Source: Omphalotus guepiniiformis
Lineage: Eukaryota > Basidiomycota > Agaricomycetes > Agaricales > Omphalotaceae
Direction of reading: 5' to 3'
Assembly (NCBI GenBank): GCA_028554645.1
Contig: JAQOOI010000016.1
Span: 1-64,000 of the forward strand
DNA length: 64,000 nt
A model generated the notes under the pieces. The model was given only the letters and a program-made list of their open reading frames with translations. It had not been told where the DNA came from and made no database searches. Positions 51,243 through 61,350 of this stretch are shown one piece after another (within the stretch, counting starts at the first letter, position 1; each line of letters opens with the position of its first letter). Both the position numbers and the translations under genes were made by a program.

Positions 51243-52110
51243 CTAATCAGCTGCAGTACGCATGCAAAGGTAACTTGTAGAGGTACAAAGTACAAATGGC
51301 TCACCGGATTCGAGCTTTAGCGTCTCCTGAAGTTCCTCCCACTCAACGTTCAAGTTGTATTCTTCGAACGACGTTTCAGTCTTCACCACCAAGACTTGAG
51401 AAATAGGGTGACGAAATAAGGCGGGAGGGAATGATACGTGTACATTGGCCTGGGATGGACGCAAGGTATCGAGGGATGTCGATGTTGGTGAGTATTGGCG
51501 CGTGGCGGGCGGTGATGGAGGTGAGATAATAGGTTGTTGAATATGAAGTGCTTGAAGGAGACGACAGAGGATGGTCACAGAAAGAGTCTGAGTCCTAATG
51601 AAATGCGACAGCCGTGATACACCAAAAACCAGCACTCCTCACTCCATCTATTCAAAAACAAGTTATTATCCTAGCTGAACAGAAGATACATCAACGTACC
51701 AGTACAGATTCAAAACTCCTTTCCAACGCCCAACATCTCTGGTACTCAGTATTCACAAGCCCAACAGAGGTGTACGCTGTTTACGCTGAACCAGATGGAA
51801 GACCGACCAACCCCTAGATCACACCACAGAATGCCCATCCTGGAGTTTTCCCACGGGTCCTCATAGGCGTTCCATCTTCTTGAAATTATACTGCTTCTAC
51901 TAGGTATTTTCTGCCTTAGGTCCATGTTGATGATATCTTCGTTTTTATGTTATACATGGGCGCAGGGAACTCAATGAGTTGCGCAAGTAGCTGGACGAAC
52001 GATAAGCGGGTGCCAAGAATCGTTCGGCATCTTTCCGGCTTTGGGAGGAGGATAGGTAACAAGACCAAATATTGGTAATTTCATCCTCACGTGCACCTTG
52101 ACCTTCACAC
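51243..52110 (-). pseudogene. Decayed H-family gene, copy H-A (back-to-back with U-A)
   Basis: On the minus strand this repeats the H region seen better at 55142-55923: 'RCRTILGTRLSFVQLLAQLI' near 52025-51965, then about 200 bases matching the 'YEGPWKYPGWAFCGVIYG' exon but interrupted (an ATC TAG stop where H-C has ATC TAT), then 51635-51243, which is open and contains 'RLSHFIRTQ' and 'RPSQANVHVSFP'. The function is unknown and the frame is broken more than once. It is divergent from U-A, with about 80-180 bases between the presumed starts. Confidence 0.4.
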
Positions 52111-52185
52111 TGAGACGCGACACAACGTTGACGCGACGCGTTGCTGTTTTCCACCTTCAGCTTCAGACCTCAATTTCGCTGCGCC

Positions 52186-52914
52186 ATGGGACAAGAAATC
52201 CAAACGCTGACTCACAAAATGGAGGCCATAAATCTCGAGGAACGTGCGGATGAGAAAGTGGAAGATACAGAAAAGTTCCATAACGACAAGGGACTCGTTT
52301 TATTTGATCCAGTCAAGGTGCGCGTGAACTGCTTTCCTGCTTCCTTCCTTCCCATCAACGCTCATTCCTCTGAACAGATGAACAAAACCCTCGAATGGGA
52401 CTACATCATAAAACACGAGCCCTACAATAAACTCCCCGTAACCTACTTCCCTCTTCCCGAACTCAATCACCGCCCTCCTCGTTTTATCTACGGTTTCGGT
52501 TTCAGCTATCATGAATTGACCGAGTATGCAATCAAATTGAAACTATCGCCTACTCGGGAGGAGGTTGATAACGACCCAAAGCGCATAATGCATTTCCCAT
52601 TCAAAACAATTATGCATTTCAGGATAACAATCCGAGAGGAATTCGGTGTATGTAGTACATTCACCTCGCCGTATTCTTTCAAAGCCAAACTTGTTATCGT
52701 GCTCTGTGATAACTATTTTCCTTCACCACATCCTGGGCCGAGGTTGGTGCGTAAAGCTATCAAAAGAATGGAGGAGATGTTGAGAGAGGGGGGTATTGAG
52801 AGGAAGCCGAAGTGGTATATATCGATGGATGAGATGTTGGATGGTGAGAACTCGACAGAGGGGTATAATGCCCCTGCTGATTTTACACGGTATTTCCCTG
52901 CTCAGGCAGTGTAA
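52186..52914 (+). CDS. U-family protein, copy U-A (unknown function)
   Basis: Exons 52186-52317 and 52378-52914 encode 222 residues. Exon 1 gives an acidic, charged N-terminus (44 residues, 'MGQEIQTLTHKMEAINLEER' then 'DEKVEDTEKF'). Exon 2 starts exactly at an ATG and holds the conserved body: 'WDYIIKHEP', 'TYFPLPELNHRPPRFIYGFG', 'EYAIKLKLSPTREEVDND', 'IREEFGV', 'RMEEMLREGGIERKPKWYIS', 'PADFTRYFPA'. No signal peptide or membrane segment is visible, and I recognise no known domain. The 60-base intron is in frame and stop-free, so retention would insert 20 residues; I place it because the four paralogues need an intron at the same point. The start is chosen because all five copies begin an acidic exon of 44-45 codons here. 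It lies on an inverted-repeat arm, next to U-B. Confidence 0.8.
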   Translation: MGQEIQTLTHKMEAINLEERADEKVEDTEKFHNDKGLVLFDPVKVRVNCFPASFLPINAHSSEQMNKTLEWDYIIKHEPYNKLPVTYFPLPELNHRPPRFIYGFGFSYHELTEYAIKLKLSPTREEVDNDPKRIMHFPFKTIMHFRITIREEFGVCSTFTSPYSFKAKLVIVLCDNYFPSPHPGPRLVRKAIKRMEEMLREGGIERKPKWYISMDEMLDGENSTEGYNAPADFTRYFPAQAV

Positions 52915-53113
52915 AATTTCTCGTATATCTCGTTTACTGGTCGATGATTTGCTGTTCTGCTTATGCCTGTAGTGATTGTTCTTAATCTTATGTCTCACCC
53001 GTCCGTCATCGCATAATTTGTCCTTGTTAGTTTTTCGCGTTTAAACCCGGCAAGTAACAACAAAGTCGACGCGTACCCAACGTGTCTTGCTTCCTCTTGT
53101 TCCTTCATCCACC

Positions 53114-53867
53114 ATGAATACCGAAAGCGAAACGTTAGCGCTGAAAGTCGAGAAGATCGACTTAGATGAAGGTGAGGATGCGAAAGTGGAGGATATAGAG
53201 AAATTCCACGACGACGACGGCAAGGTTCCTCTCGATCCAATCAAGGTAGAGTTTTCTATTTTCTTTCTTCTTATCGACGCTCACTTCTTCTGGATAGATG
53301 AACAGGACACTTAAATGGGACTACATAACAAAATACGAGCCATGGGTCGAACTCCCCTCAACCTATTTCCCTATCCCCAAATTCAATCATCGCCCGCCTC
53401 GTTTCGTCTACGGCTTCGGGTTCCTTGCGAAAGAGTTGGTCGAATACGCAATAAAAATGAAACTTACACCTACTCGGGAGGAAGTTAATAACGATATCAT
53501 GCGCGTGGCGAATTTCTCCTCCTACGCCATAAATTACCTGAGGGACACGATCAAAAAGGAATTTGGTGTTTCTTTTTTTATGCGCGCGCCGTATTCTCGT
53601 GAAGCGCAAGTTGTTTTCGCGTTATGGGATAATTACTGTAAACGTCCACCGCCTCCTGGACCGGATGGGCTGATTAAAGGTGTTGAAAGAATGGAGGAAT
53701 TGTTGAAAGAGGGGGGGATTGAGAGACATCCGAAGTGGTATATATCGATGCGCGAGATGTTTGACACGGACTCGGATGAGATGTTTGATATTCCGGCTGA
53801 TTTTAGACGTTACTATCCTGCTCGTACTCTGGCGGTGTCCCCATCTACTCATCGTCTTCGCTGTTAA
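53114..53867 (+). CDS. U-family protein, copy U-B, with extended C-terminus
   Basis: Exons 53114-53245 (44 codons) and 53298-53867 (189 codons), joined through a 52-base GT-AG intron with a frame-breaking length, give 233 residues. The N-terminus is acidic ('DLDEGEDAKVEDIEKFHDDD'). The body has the family motifs 'TYFPIPKFNHRPPRFVYGFG', 'LVEYAIKMKLTPTREEVNND', 'KEFGVSFFMRAPYS', 'RMEELLKEGGIERHPKWYIS' and 'PADFRRYYPART'. It is closest to U-E. Where U-E has a TAG after 'RTQAV', U-B has TGT CCC, so its frame runs on for about 9 extra residues. It sits in the loop of the 2.75-kb inverted repeat between U-A and U-C, and about 200 bases separate it from the stop of U-A. Confidence 0.8.
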
Positions 53868-54256
53868 TTATATCGTTTCTACCCCGTGTTAATGAACGTC
53901 TAACTTGAAACTTAGAATCTAAACCTCTTTGTCTTTTGTTTCTTGGTTTGGATGGCTCCTTAAAATTCGACTACGTGAATCCTTGCGCATTTCCTCGCGT
54001 ATACTCACATGAAATTTGAAAATTAGACGCGCTAGATTTGCATTGTATTGAAACGAACTCCCAAGTAATTTACAAGAAATAGACTTTTGGTTGGACTTGG
54101 GATAGAAAGATATGGTCACCAGCAAACATTGGTTAATAAATCGTGAGCGATGACGGACGGGCGGGACATAAGATTAAGAACAATCACTACAGGCATAAGC
54201 AGAACAGCAAATCATAACAGCAAAGACGACGAGTAAACGAGATATTTTACACTGCC

Positions 54257-54969
54257 TCAGTCTGCCTGAGCAGGGAAATACTGTGTAAAATCAGCAGGGG
54301 CATTATACCCCTTCGAGCTCTCACCATTCATCTCTTCCTTCGATATATACCACTTCGGCTTCCTCTCAATACCCCCCTCTCTCAACATCTCCTCCATTCT
54401 TTTAACAGCTTTGCGCAACAACCTCGGCCCAGGATGTGGCGAACGAAAATAATTATCACAGACCACGATAACAACTTGCGCTTTGAAAGAATACGGCGTG
54501 GTGAATGTACTACGTACACCAAATTCCTCTCTGATTGTTTTCCTGAAGTGCATAATTGCTTTCAATGGGAAAAGCATTATGCGCTTTGAGTCGTTACCAA
54601 CCTCCTCCCGAGTAGGCGACAGTTTCATTTTGATTGCATACTCGGTCAATTCAGCGTCGCTGAAACCGAAACCGTAGATAAAACGAGGAGGGCGGTGATT
54701 GAGTTCGGGAAGAGGGAAGTAGGTTACGGGGAGCACATCATATGGCTCGTGCTTTATGATGTAGTCCCATTCAAGAGTTTTGTTCATCTGTTCAGAGAAA
54801 TGAGCGTTGACAGGAAGGAAGAAAACGATTCACGCGCCTTGACTGGATCAAATAAAACGAGTCCCTTGTCGTTATGGAACTTCTCTATATCCTCCACTTT
54901 CTCCTCCTTACGTTCCTCAATTTTTATCTTTTCCATTTCGTGAGCTAGTGTTTCGGTTTCTTTTTCCAT
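54257..54969 (-). CDS. U-family protein, copy U-C
   Basis: Exons 54969-54838 and 54787-54257 encode 220 residues with the same plan as the other copies: an acidic 44-codon exon 1 ('MEKETETLAHEMEKIKIEER', 'EEKVEDIEKF'), and exon 2 starting at ATG with 'HRPPRFIYGFGF', 'YAIKMKLSPTREEV', 'IREEFGVRSTF', 'REGGIERKPKWYIS' and 'PADFTQYFPAQAD'. The 50-base intron starts with GCGCGT rather than GT and ends CAG; without splicing, translation stops at TGA inside it, so it is either a GC-AG intron or a lesion. Translation from the exon-2 ATG would still give a 176-residue body. Exon 2 is most like U-D. Function is unknown; its mate H-C lies divergently upstream. Confidence 0.7.
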
Positions 54970-55141
54970 GGCGTGTAATGGGTGTGCGAGATTGAGGTTT
55001 GGCTCTGACGTTGAAGCTGAGCGCTGAAGGGCAGTCGAGAGCGTGGTCGTGAAGAGGATTACAGCAACGCGTCGCGTCAACGTTGTGTCGCGTCGCGTCT
55101 CAGTGTGAAGATGTGGCACGTCCGCGTCACCACGTGAGGAT

Positions 55142-55923
55142 GAAATTTACCATTATTTGGTCTTGTTAACCATTCTCATCCCAAAGCGATGCCGAACGAT
55201 TCTTGGCACCCGCTTATCGTTCGTTGAACTACTTGCGCAACTCATTGAGATCCCTGCGCCTCTTGATAACATGTAAATCAAGATATCATCAACTTGGACC
55301 TAAGCCAGAAAATACCTAGGAGAGGCAGTAAAAAATGAAGAAGATGGAACGTCCTATGAGGGACCGTGGAAATATCCAGGATGGGCATTCTGCGGTGTGA
55401 TCTATGGGGTTGGTCGGGCTGGTCCTGGGCTACCGAAATACTATCATGGTTCAACGTACACCTTTGTTGGGCTTGTATTGATACCAGAGATGTCGGGTGT
55501 TGAAAAGGAATTTTTAATCCGTACGGGTGCGTCGATGTATCTTCTGTTCGTTTAGGATAATAACATGTTCTTTTTTTTTTTTGAATAGATGGAGTGAGGA
55601 ATACTGGGTATTGGTGTACATACTTGTACTGCGGCTCTCGCATTTCATTAGAACTCATATACTCATCCTCGCTCCGTGCTATCTTATCCTCTGTCGTATC
55701 CACCCTTCACGCACGCTTCCACTTGTCCGTATTCAACAACCTGTTCTCCCACCTCATAACCCCACCAACATCCTCGATATGCTACGTCCATCCCGGGCCA
55801 ATGTACACGTATCATTCCCCCATATTGTCGCACTATATTTCAAGTCATTGTGGTGAAGACTATGCCACGTCGTTGGAAGAGTATAGCTTGAACTCCAGTG
55901 GGAGAAACTTAGGAGACTTATAG
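55142..55923 (+). pseudogene. H-family gene, copy H-C (least decayed)
   Basis: Coding-like pieces lie in order on the plus strand: about 55150-55271 ('HYLVLLTILIPKRCRTILGT', 'RLSFVELLAQLIEIPAPLDN'), about 55304-55526 ('KYLGEAVKNEEDGTSYEGPW', 'KYPGWAFCGVIYGVGRAGPG', 'YYHGSTYTFVGLVLIPEMSG') and about 55590-55923 ('RISLELIYSSS' or, one frame over, 'WSEEYWVLVYILVLRLSHFI'). A hydrophobic stretch at the start could be a signal or membrane segment. The same pieces recur as H-A and H-D, so an ancestral gene existed. I cannot find a clean ATG, and the first junction would need a very short intron, so I treat it as decayed. The family is not recognised. Confidence 0.4.
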
Positions 55924-56739
55924 GAGGGCTCGAATATTTGTACCTCTATAAGTTACCTTTGCATGCGTATACTGATTAATGATTTTGTTTGGTACGACTC
56001 TTTCCTCACGTCAGCTTCCCCGCCCTTTTCTGGTTTACTGGGTCTAGACCATTCCTTTGCGCACCCTTCACGATACAACGAGTTACGAGATTATCATCCC
56101 CGCCTTTGCTGTGTATCTGGGCACGCGATATGATATCTGGCGTCGTATGAGGGATACTACGGATACAGGAACTCGCAAGTTTTTTTCCTCTTCTCGCTTT
56201 TTTGCTGGCCCTAAGTACGTGTCTCTAGCTCTAGCACACCGTTCGTTATGACACGGGATACAGGGGTGCATTTTATAGCACGTTCGTGGTGGATCTGCCA
56301 CTCGCGTCTTTCGTTCCGTCGATGGTGTCGGTGAGCCTTCGGTTCAGTCGTAGAATTTGATTTCATTGCTCACTGTCAACGACGAACGAACGAACGAACG
56401 TTAGCTCCGGATTACCCTTCATGATACTTCGACAACGACGATTCATTGTTCGAGACTTGCCGCGTGCCCTCTGAAATATTCACTGAGACGTGCTGCTGAT
56501 TACCACCGTCTTCGTCTTCGAATCCGAGAGTTTGGTCAGGTTGGATGAGATATATGGTTCTGTTGAAGAACGTGGAAGTTAGTGAGGATCTCTTTTCGTT
56601 TCTTCGTCTTTTCTTAATTCTTTCTTTCTTTCTTTGTCTAGATCTTGTCACCACTTTCATTTAGTGTCTTCGACTACCTAAATGGAAGCCTCCTCTTCGG
56701 CGTTCTCTGGAACCTCAAGACTAGTCAAGAACCTCATCC

Positions 56740-57005
56740 CTTCTGGATTCGTGTTGCGACACGGTGTGGATTCTTGTAGACCTCTCTGTCGGCGGATGCA
56801 GTCCCGGGCCAACTCAGAGACGCGATTTTATATGCGTATCAGTGGCGTTGACAATGATAGAGATTCAAGCTTGCCCTGTGATAACTTTTCGAGTCTTGAT
56901 CAGATTCCCTAAGTATGATGTAGCAGTTCGTATCTACGAAACCCTTCGCGCAATTGAATGGTTTTAAAATCTCCAATTCAAAGAATCAAACTCACGCTTC
57001 ATCTA
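56740..57005. repeat. Near-identical patch, copy 1
   Basis: The stretch from about 56752 to 56975 matches 60985-61208 with a single mismatch that I can see (GAATGG versus AAATGG), far less divergence than the sequence on either side. It lies between the distal H region and the 3' end of N-1 and includes 'GATGCAGTCCCGGGCC' and 'GCGCGATTTTATATGCG'-like words. It has no clear coding role. Confidence 0.75.
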
Positions 57006-57139
57006 TGGTATAAATTTAGGTGATTGGTTTCGTGAAGAGTTTGCGCCACAGAATCAATCAAACTTCAGCTGATTCGTCATTTCCTGCCCACTGTTACACT
57101 AAGATCGTGAAAGTATCTATTCATACACATTGAGATAGG

Positions 57140-58373
57140 TCAGTGTCTTGCTTTCCTCATCTTCTGCATCCGCTCCTCTAGCTCTTCTTCTTCAGCAGAC
57201 CCTCTCCTCGGCCTCTTCAAGTCTGACTCACCACCCCACTTGCCGCCTTCAATGTCCGCCTCTGGAGATGAGTTATCACTGTCAGAAGATTCAAAGGGCG
57301 AGAACTCCTGCGCGGGGATCACATTTCCATCTTTGTCAGTAATTGGACTCTCCTGATACACGGAAACCTTTTTGGTTGGAGTCTTTGGATGATTGTCGCG
57401 GACTTGTCCGTACCATTCTTGCAAGAGTATCCTGCCCTTCGAATGATCACGCATTATGTCAGTCGGTTGGTTTATATGTTTAGGACCACCAGAAACTCAC
57501 TGCTGCTAACTTGGCCTCGCTACTGTGCAGGTCAGCAATCTTCTCCGCTTGACTGGCTGTATTCAAACTGCCTGAGAAGAAAGTGCATGGACGGAACTTC
57601 ATGCGGTGTGGCTCCGGAATACAAAGCGAAAGAGCGTGGCAGAAATGGCTGCTCAAAATCACCGGATCTGAGAAGCGTATAGTAGCATCATCGACCTGCG
57701 TAGATTCCATCAATAATTCGCCAAAATAGACAAGCTCTGGGCAATTCTCTTGTGGTAAAAGGTCTGCAGTCACATGCCGCTTTGCCATAGCATCGAAAGC
57801 ACCTTCGTATCCGGCGGGACGTAAGGTATGTGGTACCTGAGCAAGTTGCGCAGGGCGTTGGAATCGGAGGAGTGTGAACCACACTCCAACGATGAAAATC
57901 AAATGAATATTCGTTTCTTGAGGATAAGCGTTGAGGGCGCAAAATCCTTGACACAGGAGCTGTTGATGTTGGTGTCAAACACGGTATTGTGTTCCTGGAA
58001 TCCGGCCTCGCTCAAGGGGAGTCATGAGTATCTAGATGATTGTCATGATTGAGCCTGAGTTCCGATCAGTGACAGGGAGGGACATACCTTTGAGACGTTT
58101 CGCTTCGAAAATTGCTGCTAGCCGTGGATTCGTTTCCCCTTCAGAGAGCAGGAAGCCGAAATCGGGTGTTATATTCATAAAGCTGTTCAAGGGGCTCCTC
58201 CTGTGATTGTGGGGGATTAGCCGCAGTTGTGAGTGGGCAACCCAGCTTCTCGTTTTATCCCTCGGGGCTACAACCGTCGAAACAGTCTTGAGGATTTCAC
58301 CGATTATAGCGTAGACACGGTCTTCAACCGCAGGTTGTTCCTGGGCCATTTTGAACGCGTTGGTAATAGACAT
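57140..58373 (-). pseudogene. N-family gene copy N-1: PD-(D/E)XK nuclease-like, frameshifted
   Basis: Same exon plan as N-2: 58373-58088, 58031-57501 and 57436-57140. Exon 1 is intact and carries 'TPDFGFLL' and 'AIFEAKRL', the PD...ExK signature, with 'VEDRVYAIIGEILKTV' as the preceding helix. Exon 2 is broken. Just after the acceptor, a 7-base deletion relative to N-2 brings an in-frame TGA (C-C-C-C-T-T-G-A near 58015), and about 50 bases later a 1-base deletion shifts the frame again. The rest ('GVWFTLLRFQRP', 'CPELVYFGELLMES', 'CIPEPHRMKFRP') and exon 3 ('PKTPTKKVSVYQESPITDKD', 'EEEELEERMQKMRK') remain readable. At most an exon-1 product of about 100 residues could be made. Its 5' side ends at a rearrangement scar near 58490. 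Confidence 0.75.
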
Positions 58374-58701
58374 ACGTTGTTCTTCAAGAATTTCTTCCTA
58401 TATGAGACAGCGCAATGATAAATACTGATAGTCTACACGGAAGGCGTAGTAGATCACTTGCCATGTCGAACTAGAAATGTCTCGGTCACTCACATGAAAT
58501 TGAACTCCCAAGTAATTTACAAGAAATGGACTTTTGGTTGGACTTGGGATAGAAAGATATGGTCACCAGCAAACATTGGAATAAATCGTGAGCGATGACG
58601 GACAGGCGGGACATAAGATTAAGAACAATCACTACAGGCATAAGCAGAACAGCAAATCATAACAGCAAAGACGACGAGTAAACGAGATATTTTACACTGC
58701 C

Positions 58702-59420
58702 TCAGTCTGTCTGAGCCGCAGGGAAATACCGTGTAAAATCAGCAGGGGCATTATACCCCTTCGAGCTCTCACCATCCATCTCTTCCTTCGCTATATACCA
58801 CTTCGGCTTCCTCTCAATACCCCCCTCTCTCAACATCTCCTCCATTCTTTTAACAGCTTTGCGCAACAACCTCGGCCCAGGATATGGTGAAGGAAAATAG
58901 TTATCCCAGAGCACGATAACAACTTCGGCTTTGAAAGAATACGGCGAGGTGAATGTACTACAAACACCAAATTCCTCTCGGATTGTAATCCTGAAATGCA
59001 TAATCGCTTTGAATGGGAAATGCATTATGCGTTCTGGGTCGTTATTAACTTCTTCTCGAGAAGGCGATAGTTTCAATTTGATTGCATACTCGGTCAATTC
59101 AGCGTATCTGAAACCGAAACCGTAGATAAAACGAGGAGGGCGGTGATTGAATTCGGGAAGAGGGAAGTAGGTTACGGGGAGTTTATCGTAGGGCTCGTGT
59201 TTTATTATGTAGTCCCATTCGAGGGTTTTGTTCATCTGTTCAGAGAAATGAGCGTTGAGAGTAAGGAAGAAAACGATTCACGCGCCTTGACTGGATCAAA
59301 TAAAACGAGCCCCTTGTCGTTATGAAACTTCTCCATATCCTCCACTTTCTCCTCCTCCTTACGTTCCTCGAGTTCTATGGCCTCCATTTTGTGAGTCAGC
59401 GTTTGAATTTCTTGTCCCAT
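58702..59420 (-). CDS. U-family protein, copy U-D
   Basis: Exons 59420-59286 (45 codons) and 59235-58702 encode 222 residues. Exon 1 reads 'MGQEIQTLTHKMEAIELEER' plus an acidic run with one extra Glu compared with U-C. Exon 2 has 'HRPPRFIYGFGFRYAELTEY', 'KLSPSREEVNNDPERIM', 'IREEFGVCSTFTSPYS', 'LREGGIERKPKWYIAKEEMD' and ends 'FTRYFPAAQTD'. Like U-C, the 50-base intron opens with GCGCGT instead of GT. Exon 1 resembles U-A more than U-C, while exon 2 resembles both. Function is unknown. It is divergent from the decayed H-D, and the next gene on its 3' side is N-1. Confidence 0.72.
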
Positions 59421-59574
59421 GGCGCAGCGAAATTGAGGTTTGGATATGAAGCACTGAAGCTGAAGGGCAGAAGAGTAGGTAGGTGGATAACAGCAACGCG
59501 TCGCGGTCAACCGTTGTGTCGCGTCTCAGTCTCTGTGAGTGAAGGGATTGTGGCACGTCACCCACGTGAGAACA

Positions 59575-60267
59575 ATGGTACAGTATTACCAATATTTGGT
59601 CTTGTTAGTCATTCTCATCCCAAAGCCGAAAAAATGCCGAACGATTCTTGGCACCCGCTTATCGTTCATCCAGCTCCTTGCGCAACCTATCGTGCTACCT
59701 GCGCCCATAGATAACACAAAAATAAAGATATCATCAACTTGAACCCAAGCCAGAAAATACCTAGGAGAGGCAGTAAAAAATCAAGAAGATGGAACGTCCT
59801 ATGAGGGACCGTGGAATTATCCAGGATGGGCATTCTGCGGTGTGATCTAGGGGTTGGTCGGGAACTTCCATCATGGTTCAGCGTAGAGAAAGTACACCCT
59901 TTGTTGGGCTTGTGGTTATTAAGAGCCAGAGATGTTGAGGGCTGGAAAGGAGGGTGCGTTGATGTATCTCTTCTGTTCAGTTAAAATATTAACGTGTTCT
60001 TGAAAAGAATCAGATGGAGTGAGGAATGCTGGTACGGCCAGGGTACGGCTCTCGCATTTCATTAGAACTCATATAATCTGTCGTCTCCTTCACGCACGCA
60101 CCCACTCGTCCGGATTCAACAACCTATTGTCCCACCTCACCAACATCGACATCCTCGATACGCTATGCCCATCCCGGGCCAATGTACACGCTCGCATTAT
60201 TCCGTCGCCCTATTCTTCTAGTCATCGTGGTGACCATGTCGTTGGAAAAGTACAGTTTGAACGTTGA
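59575..60267 (+). pseudogene. Decayed H-family gene, copy H-D
   Basis: An ATG at 59575 opens 'MVQYYQYLVLLVILIPKPKK', then 'CRTILGTRLSFIQLLAQPIV', and stops near 59742. The next piece (about 59750-59850, 'EDGTSYEGPW', 'YPGWAFCGVI') ends at TAG where H-C continues. The last piece (60019-60267) keeps 'RLSHFIRTHIICRLL' and 'CPSRANVH'. The starting hydrophobic segment is clearer here than in H-C. At least two in-frame stops make this copy non-functional unless unseen introns remove them. Confidence 0.45.
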
Positions 60268-60984
60268 GTACTGGGACTGTACTGAACGTTCCAACCTTTC
60301 CTTTGCGCACCATTCACGATACAACGAGTTGCGAGGTTATCATCCCCGCCTTTGTTGTGTATCTGGACACGTGATGTGATATCTGGCTTACGGGTCGTAT
60401 GCGGGATATCATGGATACAGGAACTAGTGGAACTAGTGAGTTTTCTCCCTCATCTCGGTTTTTCACTGGCCTCAAGTATGTTTAATTACCCGCACGCTGT
60501 TTATGACACGGGATACAGGGGCATATTTTATTCAAGGATTTGGCACGTTCGTGGTGGATTTGCAAAGTCGATGGTGCCGGTGAGCCTTCAGTTCATTCAC
60601 TCGTAGAATTTGATTTCCATTGCTCACTCAGATTGTCAACGACGAACGAACGTTACAGTAGCTCCGGATCACTGCAATGTAGCCTTCGTTTATGATGCTT
60701 CGACAGCGACGACTCATTTTTCGAGACTTGCCGTCCGATGCTTAACTGCGTCTTCGTTTTCGAACCCGAGTTCGGCCAGGTCGGATGAGAATTGGAACGA
60801 TATATGATTCAGTGAAGAGTGAGGATCTTCCTTCGTTTCTTCGTTTCTTCGTCTTTTCTTACTTGTTTCTTTCTTTCTTTAGATCTTGTCACCACTTCCT
60901 TTTCGTCTCTTCGACTACTTAAATGGAAGTTTCGTCTTCGGCGTTCTCTTGAACCTCAGGACTTCATCCCTTCTGAATTCGCTT

Positions 60985-61240
60985 TGCGACACGGTGTGGA
61001 TTCTTGTAGACCTCTCTGTCGGCGGATGCAGTCCCGGGCCAACTCAGAGACGCGATTTTATATGCGTATCAGTGGCGTTGACAATGATAGAGATTCAAGC
61101 TTGCCCTGTGATAACTTTTCGAGTCTTGATCAGATTCCCTAAGTATGATGTAGCAGTTCGTATCTACGAAACCCTTCGCGCAATTAAATGGTTTTAAAAT
61201 CTCCCAATTCAAAGGATCAAACTCACGTTTCATCTATGGT
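60985..61240. repeat. Near-identical patch, copy 2
   Basis: This is the partner of 56740-57005. The identity drops on both sides: upstream, where the copies differ by indels around 'ACTTCATCCCTTCTG', and downstream after the conserved 'GGTATAAATTTAGGTGATTGG'. Confidence 0.75.
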
Positions 61241-61350
61241 ATAAATTTAGGTGATTGGTTTCGTGAAGAGTTTAATCAATCAAATTTCAGCTGATTCGTC
61301 CACCGTTACACTACATCGTGAAAGTATCTATTCATACACATTGAGATAGT

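Larger units (their letters stand above)
50263..53015 (+). repeat. Arm 1 of the second inverted repeat (contains U-A)
   Basis: Reverse-complemented, this matches 54145-56905 and, less completely, 58560-61120. Shared landmarks include the distal end (complement of 50263-50450 versus 56752-56890 with 'GTGTGGATTCTTGT'), the promoter-side words CGATGCC/ACGATTCTTGGCACCCGCT (complement of about 52000-52030 versus 55185-55210), and the 3' flank of U-A (52915-53015) matching the complement of 54145-54250. It contains a decayed H gene and U-A. Confidence 0.85.
54145..56905 (-). repeat. Arm 2 of the second inverted repeat (contains U-C)
   Basis: This is the partner of 50263-53015 in opposite orientation. 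It holds U-C (minus), its divergent H-C gene (plus) and the distal sequence up to about 56905. The same sequence continues past 56905 into N-1, a part that arm 1 lacks. Confidence 0.85.
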
